DNA of 64,000 bases from an uncultured Verrucomicrobiota bacterium (lineage in GTDB: Bacteria > Verrucomicrobiota > Kiritimatiellia > CAIVKH01): the NCBI GenBank assembly GCA_937873455.1, contig CALMYG010000043.1, positions 202,930-266,929 on the forward strand, given 5' to 3'. Within the stretch, counting starts at the first letter, position 1. Each line of letters starts with the position of its first letter. The notes beneath the pieces were generated by a model that saw only the letters and a list, made by a program, of their open reading frames with translations, was not told the origin of the DNA and did not search any database. The position numbers and the translations under genes are program-made. Shown here piece after piece: positions 8,003 through 17,857 of this stretch.

Positions 8003-8136
8003 AGATCAACGCGCGGAAGATGATATTGCCCTTATCCTGGCAACGATTAGGATCATCCATGCAACGGATGGCGCTCGGTGAACCAAATATGGCCAAACGG
8101 TGTCTAATAAGGCCAGATTGAATAAACGGAAAGACG

Positions 8137-10758
8137 ATGCAACTCGATAAATTTACCATCAAGGCCCAGGAAGCTCTTCAAGCCGCCCAATCGTTGGCAG
8201 GCGAGAAGGGGCATGCGGAAATTTTGCCGGAACACTTGGCTTTAGCCTTGCTGCGGCAGCCGGAGGGGCTGGTTCGCCCTCTACTTCAACGGTTGGGGGT
8301 TGATCCGACCGGGCTGGAAAATGCCATCGAACAGTCGCTGGATCGCCAAGCGAAAGTGGGGGGCGCCGCCGAGCGTTATCTGTCGAAGGCCCTCCGCAAT
8401 ATGCTCGACCGGGCATCCGCGGCGGCGCGCACCATGCGCGACGAGTTTGTCAGTGTCGAGCACCTGCTGCTGGCGGCCTTGGAAGAGAAAAATACCCCGT
8501 TTTTTGCCATAGCCCAGCAAGCCGGCTTAACCCATGACGCGGCGCTCAAGGCGCTGCAAGCAGTGCGGGGTAGCCAACGGGTTACCGACCAAAACCCGGA
8601 AGACAAATACGAAACGCTTAAGAAGTATGGGCATGACCTCACCGAGTCGGCTCGCCAGGGAAAACTGGATCCGGTAATCGGCCGGGACAGCGAAATTCGC
8701 CGGGTCATTCAGGTATTGTCCCGTCGCACCAAGAATAATCCGGTGCTGATCGGCGAACCCGGCGTCGGTAAAACCGCCATCGTGGAGGGGTTGGCCCAGC
8801 GCATCGTGGCCGGCGACGTACCGGAGAGCCTGGCCCACAAATCCGTGGTTTCGCTTGATCTTGGGGCCATGATTGCCGGGGCGAAGTACCGGGGTGAATT
8901 TGAGGACCGCTTCAAGGCATTCATCAAGGAAGTCATGGCGGCGGAGGGGCGTATCATCCTGTTTATTGACGAGTTGCATACCCTGGTCGGCGCCGGCGGC
9001 GCCGAGGGCGCGGTAGATGCGTCCAACATGATCAAGCCTCCCCTCGCCCGCGGCGAATTGCGCGCCATTGGCGCGACCACGCTGGATGAGTACCGCAAAC
9101 ACATTGAAAAAGACGCCGCGCTGGAGCGCCGTTTTCAACCGGTATTGGTCGGTGAACCGACCGTTGAGGATACCATCGCCATTCTGCGCGGCCTCAAGGA
9201 GCGTTATGAGGTCCACCACGGGGTGCGTATTCAGGATGCGGCGCTGGTCGCCGCCGCGACGCTGTCCGACCGCTACATCACCGAACGCTTTTTGCCCGAC
9301 AAGGCGATCGATCTCGTCGACGAGGCGGCCAGCCGTCTACGCATGGAAATTGACAGCATGCCGGTCGAAATCGACACCATTCGTCGGCGCATCCTGCAAC
9401 TGGAAATCGAGCGGGAAGCGCTCACCAAGGAAAAAGATCAGGAGTCCAAGGCCAGACTCGGGAAATTGGAGGAGGAACTTCACCGGTTGCGTGAGGAGGA
9501 CACCCGCCTGAAGCTCCATTGGGAGCGGGAAAAAGAACTGATCGGCAACATTCGCGACCTCACCCAGGCGCTCGAACTGCTTCGCACGCAGGAGGAAAAC
9601 GCCAAGCGGGAGAACGATCTTGGCCGCGCCGCCGAACTGATGTACGGAAAAATCCCCAAGGTGGAGGCGAAAATCAAGGAGGCGCAACGGCAGTTGACCG
9701 ACCTGCAGCACGATCAACGCATGCTGAAGGAGGAGGTCGATGACGAGGACATCGCCTCGGTCGTTTCGAGTTGGACGCGCATTCCGCTCAGCAAACTGAT
9801 GGAGACGGAGAAGGCCAAACTGCTCCAGATGGAAGAACGGCTTCAGCAGCGGGTGGTCGGCCAGGAGGAGGCGATCAAGGCGGTGGCCAACGCCGTGCGG
9901 CGCTCGCGGTCCGGGCTGCAAGATCCCAACCGCCCCATCGGCTCGTTTATTTTTCTCGGTCCGACCGGCGTGGGTAAAACGGAACTATGCCGCGCCCTCG
10001 CGGAATTCCTGTTTGACGACGAGCGGGCCATGGTTCGCATCGACATGTCCGAATACATGGAAAAACATACGGTCAGCCGCTTGATCGGGGCGCCGCCGGG
10101 CTATGTCGGTTACGAAGAAGGCGGACAACTAACCGAGCAAATCCGGCGCAAACCCTATTCGGTGGTGCTGCTGGATGAAATTGAAAAAGCGCATCCGGAT
10201 GTATTCAATGTCTTGCTGCAACTCTTGGACGACGGCCGTTTGACCGACGGACAGGGCCGGACCGTGGACTTTAAAAACACCATCGTGATTATGACGTCCA
10301 ACATCGGCGGCTCGGTCATTCACGACACCTTGTCGGCGCGTCCCGACCTCGCCGCTTCCGATCCGGCGTACGAACAAATGGAAGCCCGCGTCAACGATTT
10401 GTTGCGGAAGAGTTTCCGTCCGGAATTCCTCAACCGTGTGGATGACATCATCATTTTCCACAGCTTGCGCCGGGATCAGTTACGGCGCATCGTCGATATC
10501 CAAGTCGCCCGGGTTCGTGAGCATCTTGCCGACCGGCATATCGTATTGGCGTTGACCCCGGCCGCGCTCGATTTCATCGCCCAGGAGGGATACGACCCGG
10601 TTTTCGGGGCGCGTCCCTTAAAGCGGGTGATCATGCGGGATATCGTCGACCGCCTGGCCGGGGAATTGTTGGCCGGAGCGATTCAACCCGGCAACCGGGT
10701 GGAATTCGACCATGAACCGGCACAAGACCGCTTGACCCTGCTGGTGAAAAGCGCATGA
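8137..10758 (+). CDS. clpB: ClpB ATP-dependent disaggregase
   Basis: 873 residues, the usual ClpB length. The N-terminal Clp repeat domain (1-145) precedes NBD1 with Walker [10 protein letters not shown] near 206, the coiled-coil middle domain (about 400-530, rich in Glu/Lys/Arg), and NBD2 with Walker [10 protein letters not shown] near 608 and Walker [12 protein letters not shown]. It has no ClpP-docking loop, as expected for ClpB. It works with the DnaK system, not seen here, to dissolve protein aggregates. A GGAAAG site precedes the ATG. No clear heat-shock promoter is visible. Confidence 0.97.
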   Translation: MQLDKFTIKAQEALQAAQSLAGEKGHAEILPEHLALALLRQPEGLVRPLLQRLGVDPTGLENAIEQSLDRQAKVGGAAERYLSKALRNMLDRASAAARTMRDEFVSVEHLLLAALEEKNTPFFAIAQQAGLTHDAALKALQAVRGSQRVTDQNPEDKYETLKKYGHDLTESARQGKLDPVIGRDSEIRRVIQVLSRRTKNNPVLIGEPGVGKTAIVEGLAQRIVAGDVPESLAHKSVVSLDLGAMIAGAKYRGEFEDRFKAFIKEVMAAEGRIILFIDELHTLVGAGGAEGAVDASNMIKPPLARGELRAIGATTLDEYRKHIEKDAALERRFQPVLVGEPTVEDTIAILRGLKERYEVHHGVRIQDAALVAAATLSDRYITERFLPDKAIDLVDEAASRLRMEIDSMPVEIDTIRRRILQLEIEREALTKEKDQESKARLGKLEEELHRLREEDTRLKLHWEREKELIGNIRDLTQALELLRTQEENAKRENDLGRAAELMYGKIPKVEAKIKEAQRQLTDLQHDQRMLKEEVDDEDIASVVSSWTRIPLSKLMETEKAKLLQMEERLQQRVVGQEEAIKAVANAVRRSRSGLQDPNRPIGSFIFLGPTGVGKTELCRALAEFLFDDERAMVRIDMSEYMEKHTVSRLIGAPPGYVGYEEGGQLTEQIRRKPYSVVLLDEIEKAHPDVFNVLLQLLDDGRLTDGQGRTVDFKNTIVIMTSNIGGSVIHDTLSARPDLAASDPAYEQMEARVNDLLRKSFRPEFLNRVDDIIIFHSLRRDQLRRIVDIQVARVREHLADRHIVLALTPAALDFIAQEGYDPVFGARPLKRVIMRDIVDRLAGELLAGAIQPGNRVEFDHEPAQDRLTLLVKSA

Positions 10759-10765
10759 TGTTGAC

Positions 10766-10840
10766 GTGGATACCGCGCTGTCAGCCATCTTGATCATCGG
10801 CATTTTTTATATGGTGTATCACATCACCAAGGGCATGTAA
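10766..10840 (+). CDS. Candidate 24-residue single-span membrane peptide
   Basis: A GTG at 10766, seven bases after the clpB stop, opens a frame for 24 residues: a short acidic start, a hydrophobic span (ILIIGIFYMVYHI) and a Lys near the end. It ends 4 bases before the next gene. The hydrophobic span and tight spacing argue for a real small protein; the GTG start and absence of a good ribosome-binding site argue against. The family is unknown. Confidence 0.3.
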   Translation: MDTALSAILIIGIFYMVYHITKGM

Positions 10841-10844
10841 GGGC

Positions 10845-11288
10845 ATGAAGCGAGAAATACCGGTCATGATCAAGGCCTTGGTCCCGACCCCTACCGGGTG
10901 CGGGGTGTTTCTGACCGACGGCGCCAAGGTAATCGCCATCTTTGTCGATCATAGCGTAGCCGCGGCGATTACCATGGCGATGCACGACGTCCAAAAGCCC
11001 CGCCCGCTCACCCATGATCTCATTCAAAACATTCTCGCCGGGCTGGGTGTGGTGCTGCAGAAGGTCGTGATCAACGACCTCAAGGAAGACACCTATTTCG
11101 CCCGCTTGTTCATGTATCAGGAATTGGAAAGCGGGAAAAACATGCTGGAAATTGACGCCCGACCCAGCGATTCCATCGCCTTGGCGCTGCAGCTCAAGGC
11201 GCCGATCTACATCGCGGAGGATGTCTTGAACCGCGCCGATGACATGGGTTGGGCGCTGGAAAAGAAATCCAGCGATGAAGAAACGTAA
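10845..11288 (+). CDS. Bifunctional nuclease (BFN/DUF151) family protein
   Basis: 147 residues. The DUF151 core runs over nearly the whole protein: CGVFLTDGAKVIAIFVD, RPLTHDLIQNILAGLG, the DTYFARL strand and the DARPSDSIALALQLKAPIYIAEDVL signature. Plant and bacterial members have been described as having DNase and RNase activity; the activity in most bacteria is untested. It sits downstream of clpB and converges on rtcB with 6 bases between stops. Confidence 0.85.
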   Translation: MKREIPVMIKALVPTPTGCGVFLTDGAKVIAIFVDHSVAAAITMAMHDVQKPRPLTHDLIQNILAGLGVVLQKVVINDLKEDTYFARLFMYQELESGKNMLEIDARPSDSIALALQLKAPIYIAEDVLNRADDMGWALEKKSSDEET

Positions 11289-11294
11289 GTCCGG

Positions 11295-12518
11295 TCAATC
11301 CTCGGGCCGCTCGCCCGCCGGCGCCATTTTGACCAGAGCCGGGTCGAAGCGGCCCATAATCTCGACCAGATCGGCCTGCGCGGCCATGACGTCATAAATG
11401 TTCTTGTACGCCATCGGCGCCTCATCCAATCCGGCCGAGAGCAACGAGACCTCGTTTTCCCGCAGGACTCGTTTTACCTCGGACCAGTGCAGGTTCTTTT
11501 GCGCGGCGGTTCTGCTCATCGCCCGGCCCGCGCCATGAGCGGCCGAATGAAGCGATGCGTCCACACCCCGCCCCCGCACCACAAAACCGGGCGCGGCCAT
11601 GGAACCGGGAATGATGCCTACGGCATCCCGCCCGGCCGGAGTCGCGCCTTTTCGATGAACAACAACCTCCCGGCCCTGATGGATTTCCTTCCAGGCAAAA
11701 TTGTGATGATTTTCAACGGCGAGCATGACTTGCGCGGATAACCGCGCGGCAATGGCCTGATGGATCAACGCATGGTTGGCCCGGGCATATCGGCCCATCA
11801 ACTCCATGGCATGCCAGTAGGCAATTCCCTCCTCGCTATCCAGCGACAACCACGCGAGGTGCTGCATCGTGCGGGGAAGGTCGGGGTGTCGCATGCGGGC
11901 CACGGTTGAATAATGCGCGCAAACCGCCGCCCCGGCGCCCCGGCTGCCGCTATGGCTCAGCAAGGCGAGATAGCTTCCTGCCGCCAAACCAAGCGCCGGT
12001 TGCTCCAGGGTAAACCGCCCGAATTCCACAAAGTGGTTGCCGCTCCCGCTCGTCCCCAGTTGACTCCAGGCTTTATCCTTCAGCGTCGCGGTGACCTCGG
12101 TGATCGTCCAATCCTCGTCCATAACCGCATGGTGACGGCGTTGGCGGAACGTCGCGCCGACGCCGAAACGCGTTTCCTTCTCCAGCGCCTCGCGCAATCG
12201 ATCGGCATCATGCGTTAATGCGTCGGGCGGAAGGTCCAGCACGGTCATTTTCATCCGGCATGCGATATCCACGCCAACCGCATAGGGAATGACCGCGTTG
12301 TCCGTGGCGAGAACACCGCCGATCGGCAACCCATAGCCTACATGTGCATCCGGCATCAACGCGCCGGCGACGGCGACCGGTAAACGGCAGGCGTTGGCCA
12401 TTTGCTCGATGGCGGCGGCATCAATAAGATCGCCCCACTGGCGCCAAGGCGCGGGATCCGCGCGCCGCTGCGAATCCGGCACGTGTTGTTCAGGTTCGTT
12501 CATAAGCGGACTGGTCAT
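11295..12518 (-). CDS. rtcB: RtcB-family RNA ligase
   Basis: 407 residues, the short bacterial form. Motifs include MPDAHVGYGLPIGGV, DIACRM with the metal-binding Cys, GSGNHFVEFG, SHSGSRGAG, VENHHNFAWKE and SAAHGAGRAMSR, which holds the His that takes GMP. RtcB joins 2',3'-cyclic-phosphate and 5'-OH RNA ends using GTP and Mn2+, in tRNA or RNA repair. A second in-frame ATG at 12503 is possible. No archease or RtcA gene is next to it; a methyltransferase is read divergently 29 bases away. Confidence 0.9.
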   Translation of the reverse strand: MTSPLMNEPEQHVPDSQRRADPAPWRQWGDLIDAAAIEQMANACRLPVAVAGALMPDAHVGYGLPIGGVLATDNAVIPYAVGVDIACRMKMTVLDLPPDALTHDADRLREALEKETRFGVGATFRQRRHHAVMDEDWTITEVTATLKDKAWSQLGTSGSGNHFVEFGRFTLEQPALGLAAGSYLALLSHSGSRGAGAAVCAHYSTVARMRHPDLPRTMQHLAWLSLDSEEGIAYWHAMELMGRYARANHALIHQAIAARLSAQVMLAVENHHNFAWKEIHQGREVVVHRKGATPAGRDAVGIIPGSMAAPGFVVRGRGVDASLHSAAHGAGRAMSRTAAQKNLHWSEVKRVLRENEVSLLSAGLDEAPMAYKNIYDVMAAQADLVEIMGRFDPALVKMAPAGERPED

Positions 12519-12547
12519 TTGTTTTCGGTCCGCTTACAACTATACCC

Positions 12548-13396
12548 ATGCAAACCAAAAAGAAAAGCGCTCCTCCCGCCCCGATGATTTGTCGTGACCG
12601 TCATATTCTTTACGAGGCCGCCGTGCAGGAAGTGGATGACGACATCCGTTTCATGCGGCGGGTCTTCAAACAGCATCGCGGTCGCGCCATTCGGTTTATC
12701 CGAGAGGATTTTTGCGGGACGGCGCGATTGGCCGCACGGTGGGTCGTCATGGATCCGAATCATCAGGCCATGGGCGTGGATATCGATCCGGAACCGCTCG
12801 AGTTTGGGCGCCGCTTCCATTTACCGTCCATTGGCGATGCCGCGCTTCGTCTGTCCCTCGTTGAGGCGGATGTCATGGCCTGCCATCGGCCGGCGGCCGA
12901 TGCGATCTGCGCATTTAACTTTTCGTATTTTCTCTTTAAATCGCGGGAGGCTTTGCGCGGATATTTCGCCTCGGCGCATCGCGCACTGAAACGTGACGGC
13001 CTGTTGTTTCTCGACGCCTTCGGCGGGCTCGCCGCCATGACCACGAACAAGGATGTCCGCAGCATTCCCGACGCCCGGCATCCGCAAGGCCCGCGCATTG
13101 CGCCGTTTATCTACGAATGGGAACATGCCCATTTTGACGTGCTAACGCATGACCTCACCTGTCATATCCATTTCGAGTTGGAAAACGGTGACCGGATCGA
13201 GCGGGCGTTTACCTATCATTGGCGGTTGTGGACGTTGCCCGAATTGCGGGAATTGCTTCTGGAGGCCGGCTTCAACCGCGTGGAAATCTATACCCACGGG
13301 TGGGATCGGGAAGGCATGGCCAACAACCGGTGGCGCTTGCGGAAGCGCTACGAAAACGAAGACGGCTGGCTCGCGTACCTTGTCGGCATCAAATAG
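12548..13396 (+). CDS. Class I SAM-dependent methyltransferase
   Basis: 282 residues. The SAM-binding motif lies in REDFCGTARLA with the acidic residue of MGVDIDPEPLEFGRR about 30 residues on, then a central AICAFNFSYFLF strand and an RDGLLFLDAFGG strand. The C-terminal part (HFELENGDRIERAFTYHWRLWTLPELRELL) is typical of small-molecule methyltransferases. The substrate cannot be read from the sequence. The start is 29 bases from the divergent rtcB start, so the two promoters must overlap. Its end overlaps the convergent E2 gene by 8 bases. Confidence 0.8.
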   Translation: MQTKKKSAPPAPMICRDRHILYEAAVQEVDDDIRFMRRVFKQHRGRAIRFIREDFCGTARLAARWVVMDPNHQAMGVDIDPEPLEFGRRFHLPSIGDAALRLSLVEADVMACHRPAADAICAFNFSYFLFKSREALRGYFASAHRALKRDGLLFLDAFGGLAAMTTNKDVRSIPDARHPQGPRIAPFIYEWEHAHFDVLTHDLTCHIHFELENGDRIERAFTYHWRLWTLPELRELLLEAGFNRVEIYTHGWDREGMANNRWRLRKRYENEDGWLAYLVGIK

Positions 13397-14720
13397 CCGC
13401 ACCGGAACCGGCATCGGCATCCCGGGCGAGTACCCGAAGATTCAACGCGTCGGCGGTCAGGGCTTCGGTGTGTCGCTGAATGGCGTTCAGAAAACGTCCG
13501 CCCATGGCGCCATCGATCACCCGGTGATCGAAGGTGAAACTCAGGTAGATTTGATCGCGGATGCAAATTTGGTTCTGGATCACCACCGGCGCCTTGAACA
13601 CCGCGCCCATTCCGAGAATCGCGACTTGCGGCTGGTTGATAATCGGCGTTCCGATCAAACTGCCGAAGGCCCCGAAATTCGACAGCGAAAATGTGCCGCC
13701 CTCCACATCCTGCCGTCGCAGGGATTTGTCACGGGCCAACCGGATCAAACGGTCGAGATCCCGGGCAATTTCCGGAAACGATTTTTTATCGGCGTTTTTC
13801 ACGACCGGCACCACCAAGCTTTCGTCCGGAAGGGCGACCGCACAGCCGATGTTAACCTCTTTGCGCATGATGATGTTGGTGCCGCTGACCGAAGCGTTGA
13901 TGATCGGGTATTCCCGCAGCACCCGCGCGGTGACGAACAGTAGAACGGCGGTGTAGGTCATTTTGACCTTATGCGTGGCATAAAACTCGTCCTTGATGCG
14001 ATCGCGCAACGCGACGATGGAGGTCATGTCCACGGCATGCACCATGGTGACATGGGCGCTGGTATGAATCGACTGCACCATGTGATCGGCAATGGTGCGG
14101 CGAATGGAGGTCATCGGCACCACCTGCCCCAGCTCGGCCAGGTTAACCTGTTCGGGATCAGGAGCGGCGCCGGATAGCGTATTGGAGCTAACGGGTCGCC
14201 GGGCGAGATATTGCAGCAGATCGTTACGGGTAATACGGCCTTGGCGTCCGCTGCCCCGGATACCCTGCAATTCGTGCATCGAAATGTTGTTCTGAACCGC
14301 CAGGCGCAACACATACGGAGACAACCATGCCGCCGTAATATCCGGCAAGGCCTTCGCCGCGGCCAGCGGGCCAGTGGCCTGGGCGGACACCAGGATTTGT
14401 TCCCCGCCGCCGCCGGCATGGGGCCTGTTTTGCCCGGGTTCGGCGGCAGGCAGCGCTTCACCCGGGTTTGCTTCGGGTTCGCCCTCGGCGATGATCATGC
14501 CGATGATTTCTCCGACCGAGGCGGTTTCGCCCTCGCGCTTGAGACAACTGCCGAGAATACCGGCAACCGGACTTTCCACCTCAATGCCAATCTTGTCGCT
14601 TTCGATTTCAGCAATCACGTCGTCCGGGGCGATCGTCTCCCCGACTTTTTTACACCACCGGACAATGGTGCCTTCGGCCACGCTCTGGCCCATTTGAGGC
14701 ATTACGATCGGTACATTCAT
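13389..14720 (-). CDS. pdhC: Dihydrolipoyl acyltransferase (E2) of a 2-oxoacid dehydrogenase complex
   Basis: 443 residues: one lipoyl domain with the modified Lys at residue 43 in ESDKIG, an Ala/Pro-rich linker, a peripheral-subunit binding domain (about 133-172, SPYVLRLAVQNNISMHEL) and a catalytic domain with the HRVIDG active site (His399, Asp403). It moves acetyl or branched acyl groups to CoA. It is the last gene of E1a-E1b-E2. Pyruvate, acetoin or branched-chain substrates are all possible. No E3 gene is in the window. Confidence 0.9.
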   Translation of the reverse strand: MNVPIVMPQMGQSVAEGTIVRWCKKVGETIAPDDVIAEIESDKIGIEVESPVAGILGSCLKREGETASVGEIIGMIIAEGEPEANPGEALPAAEPGQNRPHAGGGGEQILVSAQATGPLAAAKALPDITAAWLSPYVLRLAVQNNISMHELQGIRGSGRQGRITRNDLLQYLARRPVSSNTLSGAAPDPEQVNLAELGQVVPMTSIRRTIADHMVQSIHTSAHVTMVHAVDMTSIVALRDRIKDEFYATHKVKMTYTAVLLFVTARVLREYPIINASVSGTNIIMRKEVNIGCAVALPDESLVVPVVKNADKKSFPEIARDLDRLIRLARDKSLRRQDVEGGTFSLSNFGAFGSLIGTPIINQPQVAILGMGAVFKAPVVIQNQICIRDQIYLSFTFDHRVIDGAMGGRFLNAIQRHTEALTADALNLRVLARDADAGSGAAI

Positions 14721-14731
14721 CGGTGCGGTCC

Positions 14732-15715
14732 TTAATATTCAATCAATTCAAGCAACGCGGATTCAATCGCCTCGGCGTCCGGACGAAACGCGCGTTCGAG
14801 CTCCGGGGCAAAAGGCACGGGACAGTCCGGGGCGGTAAGCCGCCGAACCGGGGCATCCAGTAAATGAAAAGCCTGTTCCGCCACCAACGCGGCCAACTCG
14901 GCGCCGAACCCGCAGGTGCGGCATCCTTCGTGTACGACCAGTACGCGGTTCGCGGCGGCGGTGGCGGCGATAATCGTGTCGGTATCGTACGGCTTCAGCG
15001 TGCGCATATCGACCACCATGACGCTGTATTCCGCCTCCTGCTCGATCTTTTCCGCGGCGCGGATGGCCTCATGCACCATGGCTCCGTAGGTCAGCACTAC
15101 GGCATCGGTCCCGGGACGGCATACCCGGGCGACTCCTAGCGGCAAGGGGGCAATCCGGGGCCCCGCCAATTCCTTCACATGCCGGTAGAGGTATTTGTTT
15201 TCCAGAAAGACCACGGGGTTGGCGTCAAGCACCGAACTCACCATCAGGCTTCGGGCATCCGAAGGAAATGCCGGATACACCACCTTGATGCCGGGCATCA
15301 TGCAGAACATCGCCTCCAGCTCCTCGGAATGAAACGGTCCGCCGCCAAAACCGCCGCCGCACGGGGCTCGAATGGTCATCGGTAATGAACGGTTGTTGCG
15401 ATACCGGAAGGTGCCGGCGTTGTTCAACAATTGATGAATCGCCGTGGTCCCGAAATCGGCGAATTGCAATTCAACGATCGGCTTGAGACCCTGCGAGGCC
15501 ATCCCGATAGCCGCGCCGATCATGGCCGATTCGGCGATCGGCGTGTCAAATACCCGGCGCTCACCGAACTCCTCCTGAAACCCGAGGGTCATTTTGAACG
15601 CACCGCCGAATGGTCCGACATCCTCGCCGAACAGCACGACTTCAGGATGCTCGCGCATGACATGGAGCAATCCCTGGCGAATACCTTCCAAGTAGGTAAT
15701 TTCAGGCCGGTTCAT
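14732..15715 (-). CDS. pdhB: 2-oxoacid dehydrogenase E1 component, beta subunit
   Basis: 327 residues, full length for E1 beta: ITYLEGIRQGLLHVMREHPEVVLFGEDVG at the start, FDTPIAESAMIGAAIGMA and the RAPCGGGFGGGPFHSEELEAMF segment that helps bind thiamine diphosphate. It pairs with the alpha subunit encoded upstream, whose stop overlaps its start by 14 bases. Catalyses decarboxylation of the oxoacid and reductive acylation of the E2 lipoyl group. Confidence 0.92.
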   Translation of the reverse strand: MNRPEITYLEGIRQGLLHVMREHPEVVLFGEDVGPFGGAFKMTLGFQEEFGERRVFDTPIAESAMIGAAIGMASQGLKPIVELQFADFGTTAIHQLLNNAGTFRYRNNRSLPMTIRAPCGGGFGGGPFHSEELEAMFCMMPGIKVVYPAFPSDARSLMVSSVLDANPVVFLENKYLYRHVKELAGPRIAPLPLGVARVCRPGTDAVVLTYGAMVHEAIRAAEKIEQEAEYSVMVVDMRTLKPYDTDTIIAATAAANRVLVVHEGCRTCGFGAELAALVAEQAFHLLDAPVRRLTAPDCPVPFAPELERAFRPDAEAIESALLELIEY

Positions 15716-16691
15716 AAACGCCCTCGGTCAAGGTGGCTGGATCCGGCCCCGGCTCGGCCATGGCCACACGGCATGCCTCCTCCACGTCAGCGCGAGCCTG
15801 GGCTTGAACCGTCGCCCAATCGTCATCGGTCAGCCAGCCCGCTTCACGCATGGTTCTCCGGCACGTTTCAATCGGATCGCGTGCGCGGTACGTATCCAGT
15901 AACTCGCGAGGCACGTAGGAGAAATCATCGTGTTCGCCGTGTCCGCGCATGCGCATCGTATCGATTTCGATCAACACCGGACGTGGTTTTGCCCGGATGG
16001 AATCCGCCACCTCACGAAATAACGCCGCCAACGCCAAGGCGTCATTGCCGTCCGCGGTCAACCCCTCCATGCCGTAGCCTACCGCGCGATCCGCCAGCCG
16101 TTGGCAACGGTACTGCAAGCGCGATGGCGTAGAATAGGCGTAGTGGTTGTTTTCAATGACGAAGATCACCGGAACATCGTAGACGGCGGCGAAATTCAAC
16201 GCTTCGTGAAAATCCCCGGTGCTGGCCCCGCCGTCCCCAATAAAACCGAAGCCAACGGCATCAATACCCTGGTAGCGCTTGGCCATGACCCCGCCGGTGA
16301 CGACGGGAAGCATCGCGCCGAGGTGGGAGATCATGGCGAATACGCCGTTGTTTAAATTTCCGTAATGGATATTTCCGTCCCGCCCTGCAGTAGGCCCCTT
16401 GGGTTTGGCCAGCCATTGACGGAAAATATTCAGCGTGGTTTCACCCCGCCCCACGTGCAGCGATAAATTTCGAATGCAGGGCGCGAACAAATCCTGGGGA
16501 GCGCCCGCCGCCGCCGCCGCTGCGCCGGATGCCTCCTGTCCGTTGCCGGTGTAGACGCCGCCATAAATTTTACCCTGATGGTAGAGACGAATCATCCGCT
16601 CCTCGATGATTCGGGCCAACACCATGGTCCGCAGGATGGTTCGTGCCGACGCCGCATCCACGGGCGGTAATTTCTGAACCGGGTTTTTCAC
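15702..16691 (-). CDS. pdhA: 2-oxoacid dehydrogenase E1 component, alpha subunit
   Basis: 329 residues. The thiamine-diphosphate motif is GDGGASTGDFHEALNFA ending in IENNHYAYSTP; GRDGNIHYGN and the phosphorylation-loop-like RMRGHGEHDD are also present. The start is GTG at 16691, with AAGGAG running into it, which is closer than usual, so the start is uncertain by a few codons. First gene of the E1a-E1b-E2 operon, divergent from mdh with 151 bases between. Confidence 0.9.
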   Translation of the reverse strand: MKNPVQKLPPVDAASARTILRTMVLARIIEERMIRLYHQGKIYGGVYTGNGQEASGAAAAAAGAPQDLFAPCIRNLSLHVGRGETTLNIFRQWLAKPKGPTAGRDGNIHYGNLNNGVFAMISHLGAMLPVVTGGVMAKRYQGIDAVGFGFIGDGGASTGDFHEALNFAAVYDVPVIFVIENNHYAYSTPSRLQYRCQRLADRAVGYGMEGLTADGNDALALAALFREVADSIRAKPRPVLIEIDTMRMRGHGEHDDFSYVPRELLDTYRARDPIETCRRTMREAGWLTDDDWATVQAQARADVEEACRVAMAEPGPDPATLTEGVYEPA

Positions 16692-16842
16692 TCCTTGTTT
16701 TTATCCGGTAGACCGTTCAGCGTCAACCACGGGACCATCCTGTCGACAAGGTCGTAGTGACGTTTGCCGAAACGTAGATTCTGCTTTACCTTACCCGCCG
16801 CATCGGCAACTCTTTACCGGTACATTTCTATAGGAGATTCCC

Positions 16843-17850
16843 ATGAGCTACATCACGGAAGATAAATTGGTCATTCTCGGCGCGGCCGGGGCCATCGGAT
16901 CCAATATGACGCAAGCAGCGCTTACCTTGGGCCTAACCCCCAATGTCTGCATGTATGACCCCTTTGAAAAAGGCCTGAAGGGTGCGGCCGAGGAAATCTA
17001 CCACTGTGCGTTTCCTGGGGCGCGGGTAACCTGGACCACCGACATCAAGGAGGCCTTAACCGGGGCCAAATACATCATTTCCTCGGGCGGGGCGCCCCGC
17101 AAGGAAGGCATGACCCGCGAAGACCTGCTCAAGGGCAATTGCGAGATCGCGGCACAGCTCGGCAAGGATATCAAGGCCTATTGCCCGGACCTTAAACTCG
17201 TGGTGGTCATATTCAATCCGGCGGACATCACCGGACTGACGGTGCTGGTTCACAGCGGACTTCATCCCTCGAAAGTGGCGACGCTGGCGGCATTGGACAG
17301 CACCCGCCTGCAAACCGCCCTGGCCCAGCATTTGAATGTTCCACAAGATCATGTCCAGAATTGCCGCACCTACGGCGGCCACGGCGAGCAAATGGCCGTT
17401 TTTGCCAGCACCGCATCGGTCAACGGGGTTAACCTCAACGACATCATTGGAACCGACCGCCTCAGCGTGGACCAGTGGGAAGCCATCAAAAAACATGTAC
17501 AACAAGGGGGAAAGAAAATCATCGAGTTGCGAGGACGCAGTTCTTTCCAAAGCCCCTCGCATCAAAGCCTCCTGATGGTCAAAGCGGTCATGGACGGCAA
17601 GGGCTATCCATGGCCCGTCGGCTGTTATGTCAATCACGTCCTGCACAACTTCAACTACATCATGATGGCCATGGAGACCACCCTCACCCACGATGGCGTG
17701 TCCTGGGTCATACCGGCGGGAACCGCGGAAGAGTTGTACGCGCTGGCCGAGTCGTACGGCCACTTGTGCAAACTGCGCGATGAGGTCGTCGCAATGGGCG
17801 TGCTTCCTCCGCTGGCGGACTGGAAGAAAATCAACCCTCACCTGACCTGA
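16843..17850 (+). CDS. mdh: Malate dehydrogenase
   Basis: 335 residues. The Rossmann motif is LGAAGAIGSNMTQAAL; substrate-binding Arg residues lie in GGAPRKEGMTRE, IFNPADITG is the NAD loop, DSTRLQTALA follows, and the catalytic His is in GGHGEQMAVF. Interconverts malate and oxaloacetate with NAD, in the TCA cycle or reductive branch. A good TAGGAG site precedes the ATG. rlmB follows after 7 bases. Confidence 0.92.
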   Translation: MSYITEDKLVILGAAGAIGSNMTQAALTLGLTPNVCMYDPFEKGLKGAAEEIYHCAFPGARVTWTTDIKEALTGAKYIISSGGAPRKEGMTREDLLKGNCEIAAQLGKDIKAYCPDLKLVVVIFNPADITGLTVLVHSGLHPSKVATLAALDSTRLQTALAQHLNVPQDHVQNCRTYGGHGEQMAVFASTASVNGVNLNDIIGTDRLSVDQWEAIKKHVQQGGKKIIELRGRSSFQSPSHQSLLMVKAVMDGKGYPWPVGCYVNHVLHNFNYIMMAMETTLTHDGVSWVIPAGTAEELYALAESYGHLCKLRDEVVAMGVLPPLADWKKINPHLT

Positions 17851-17857
17851 TCCGGTT

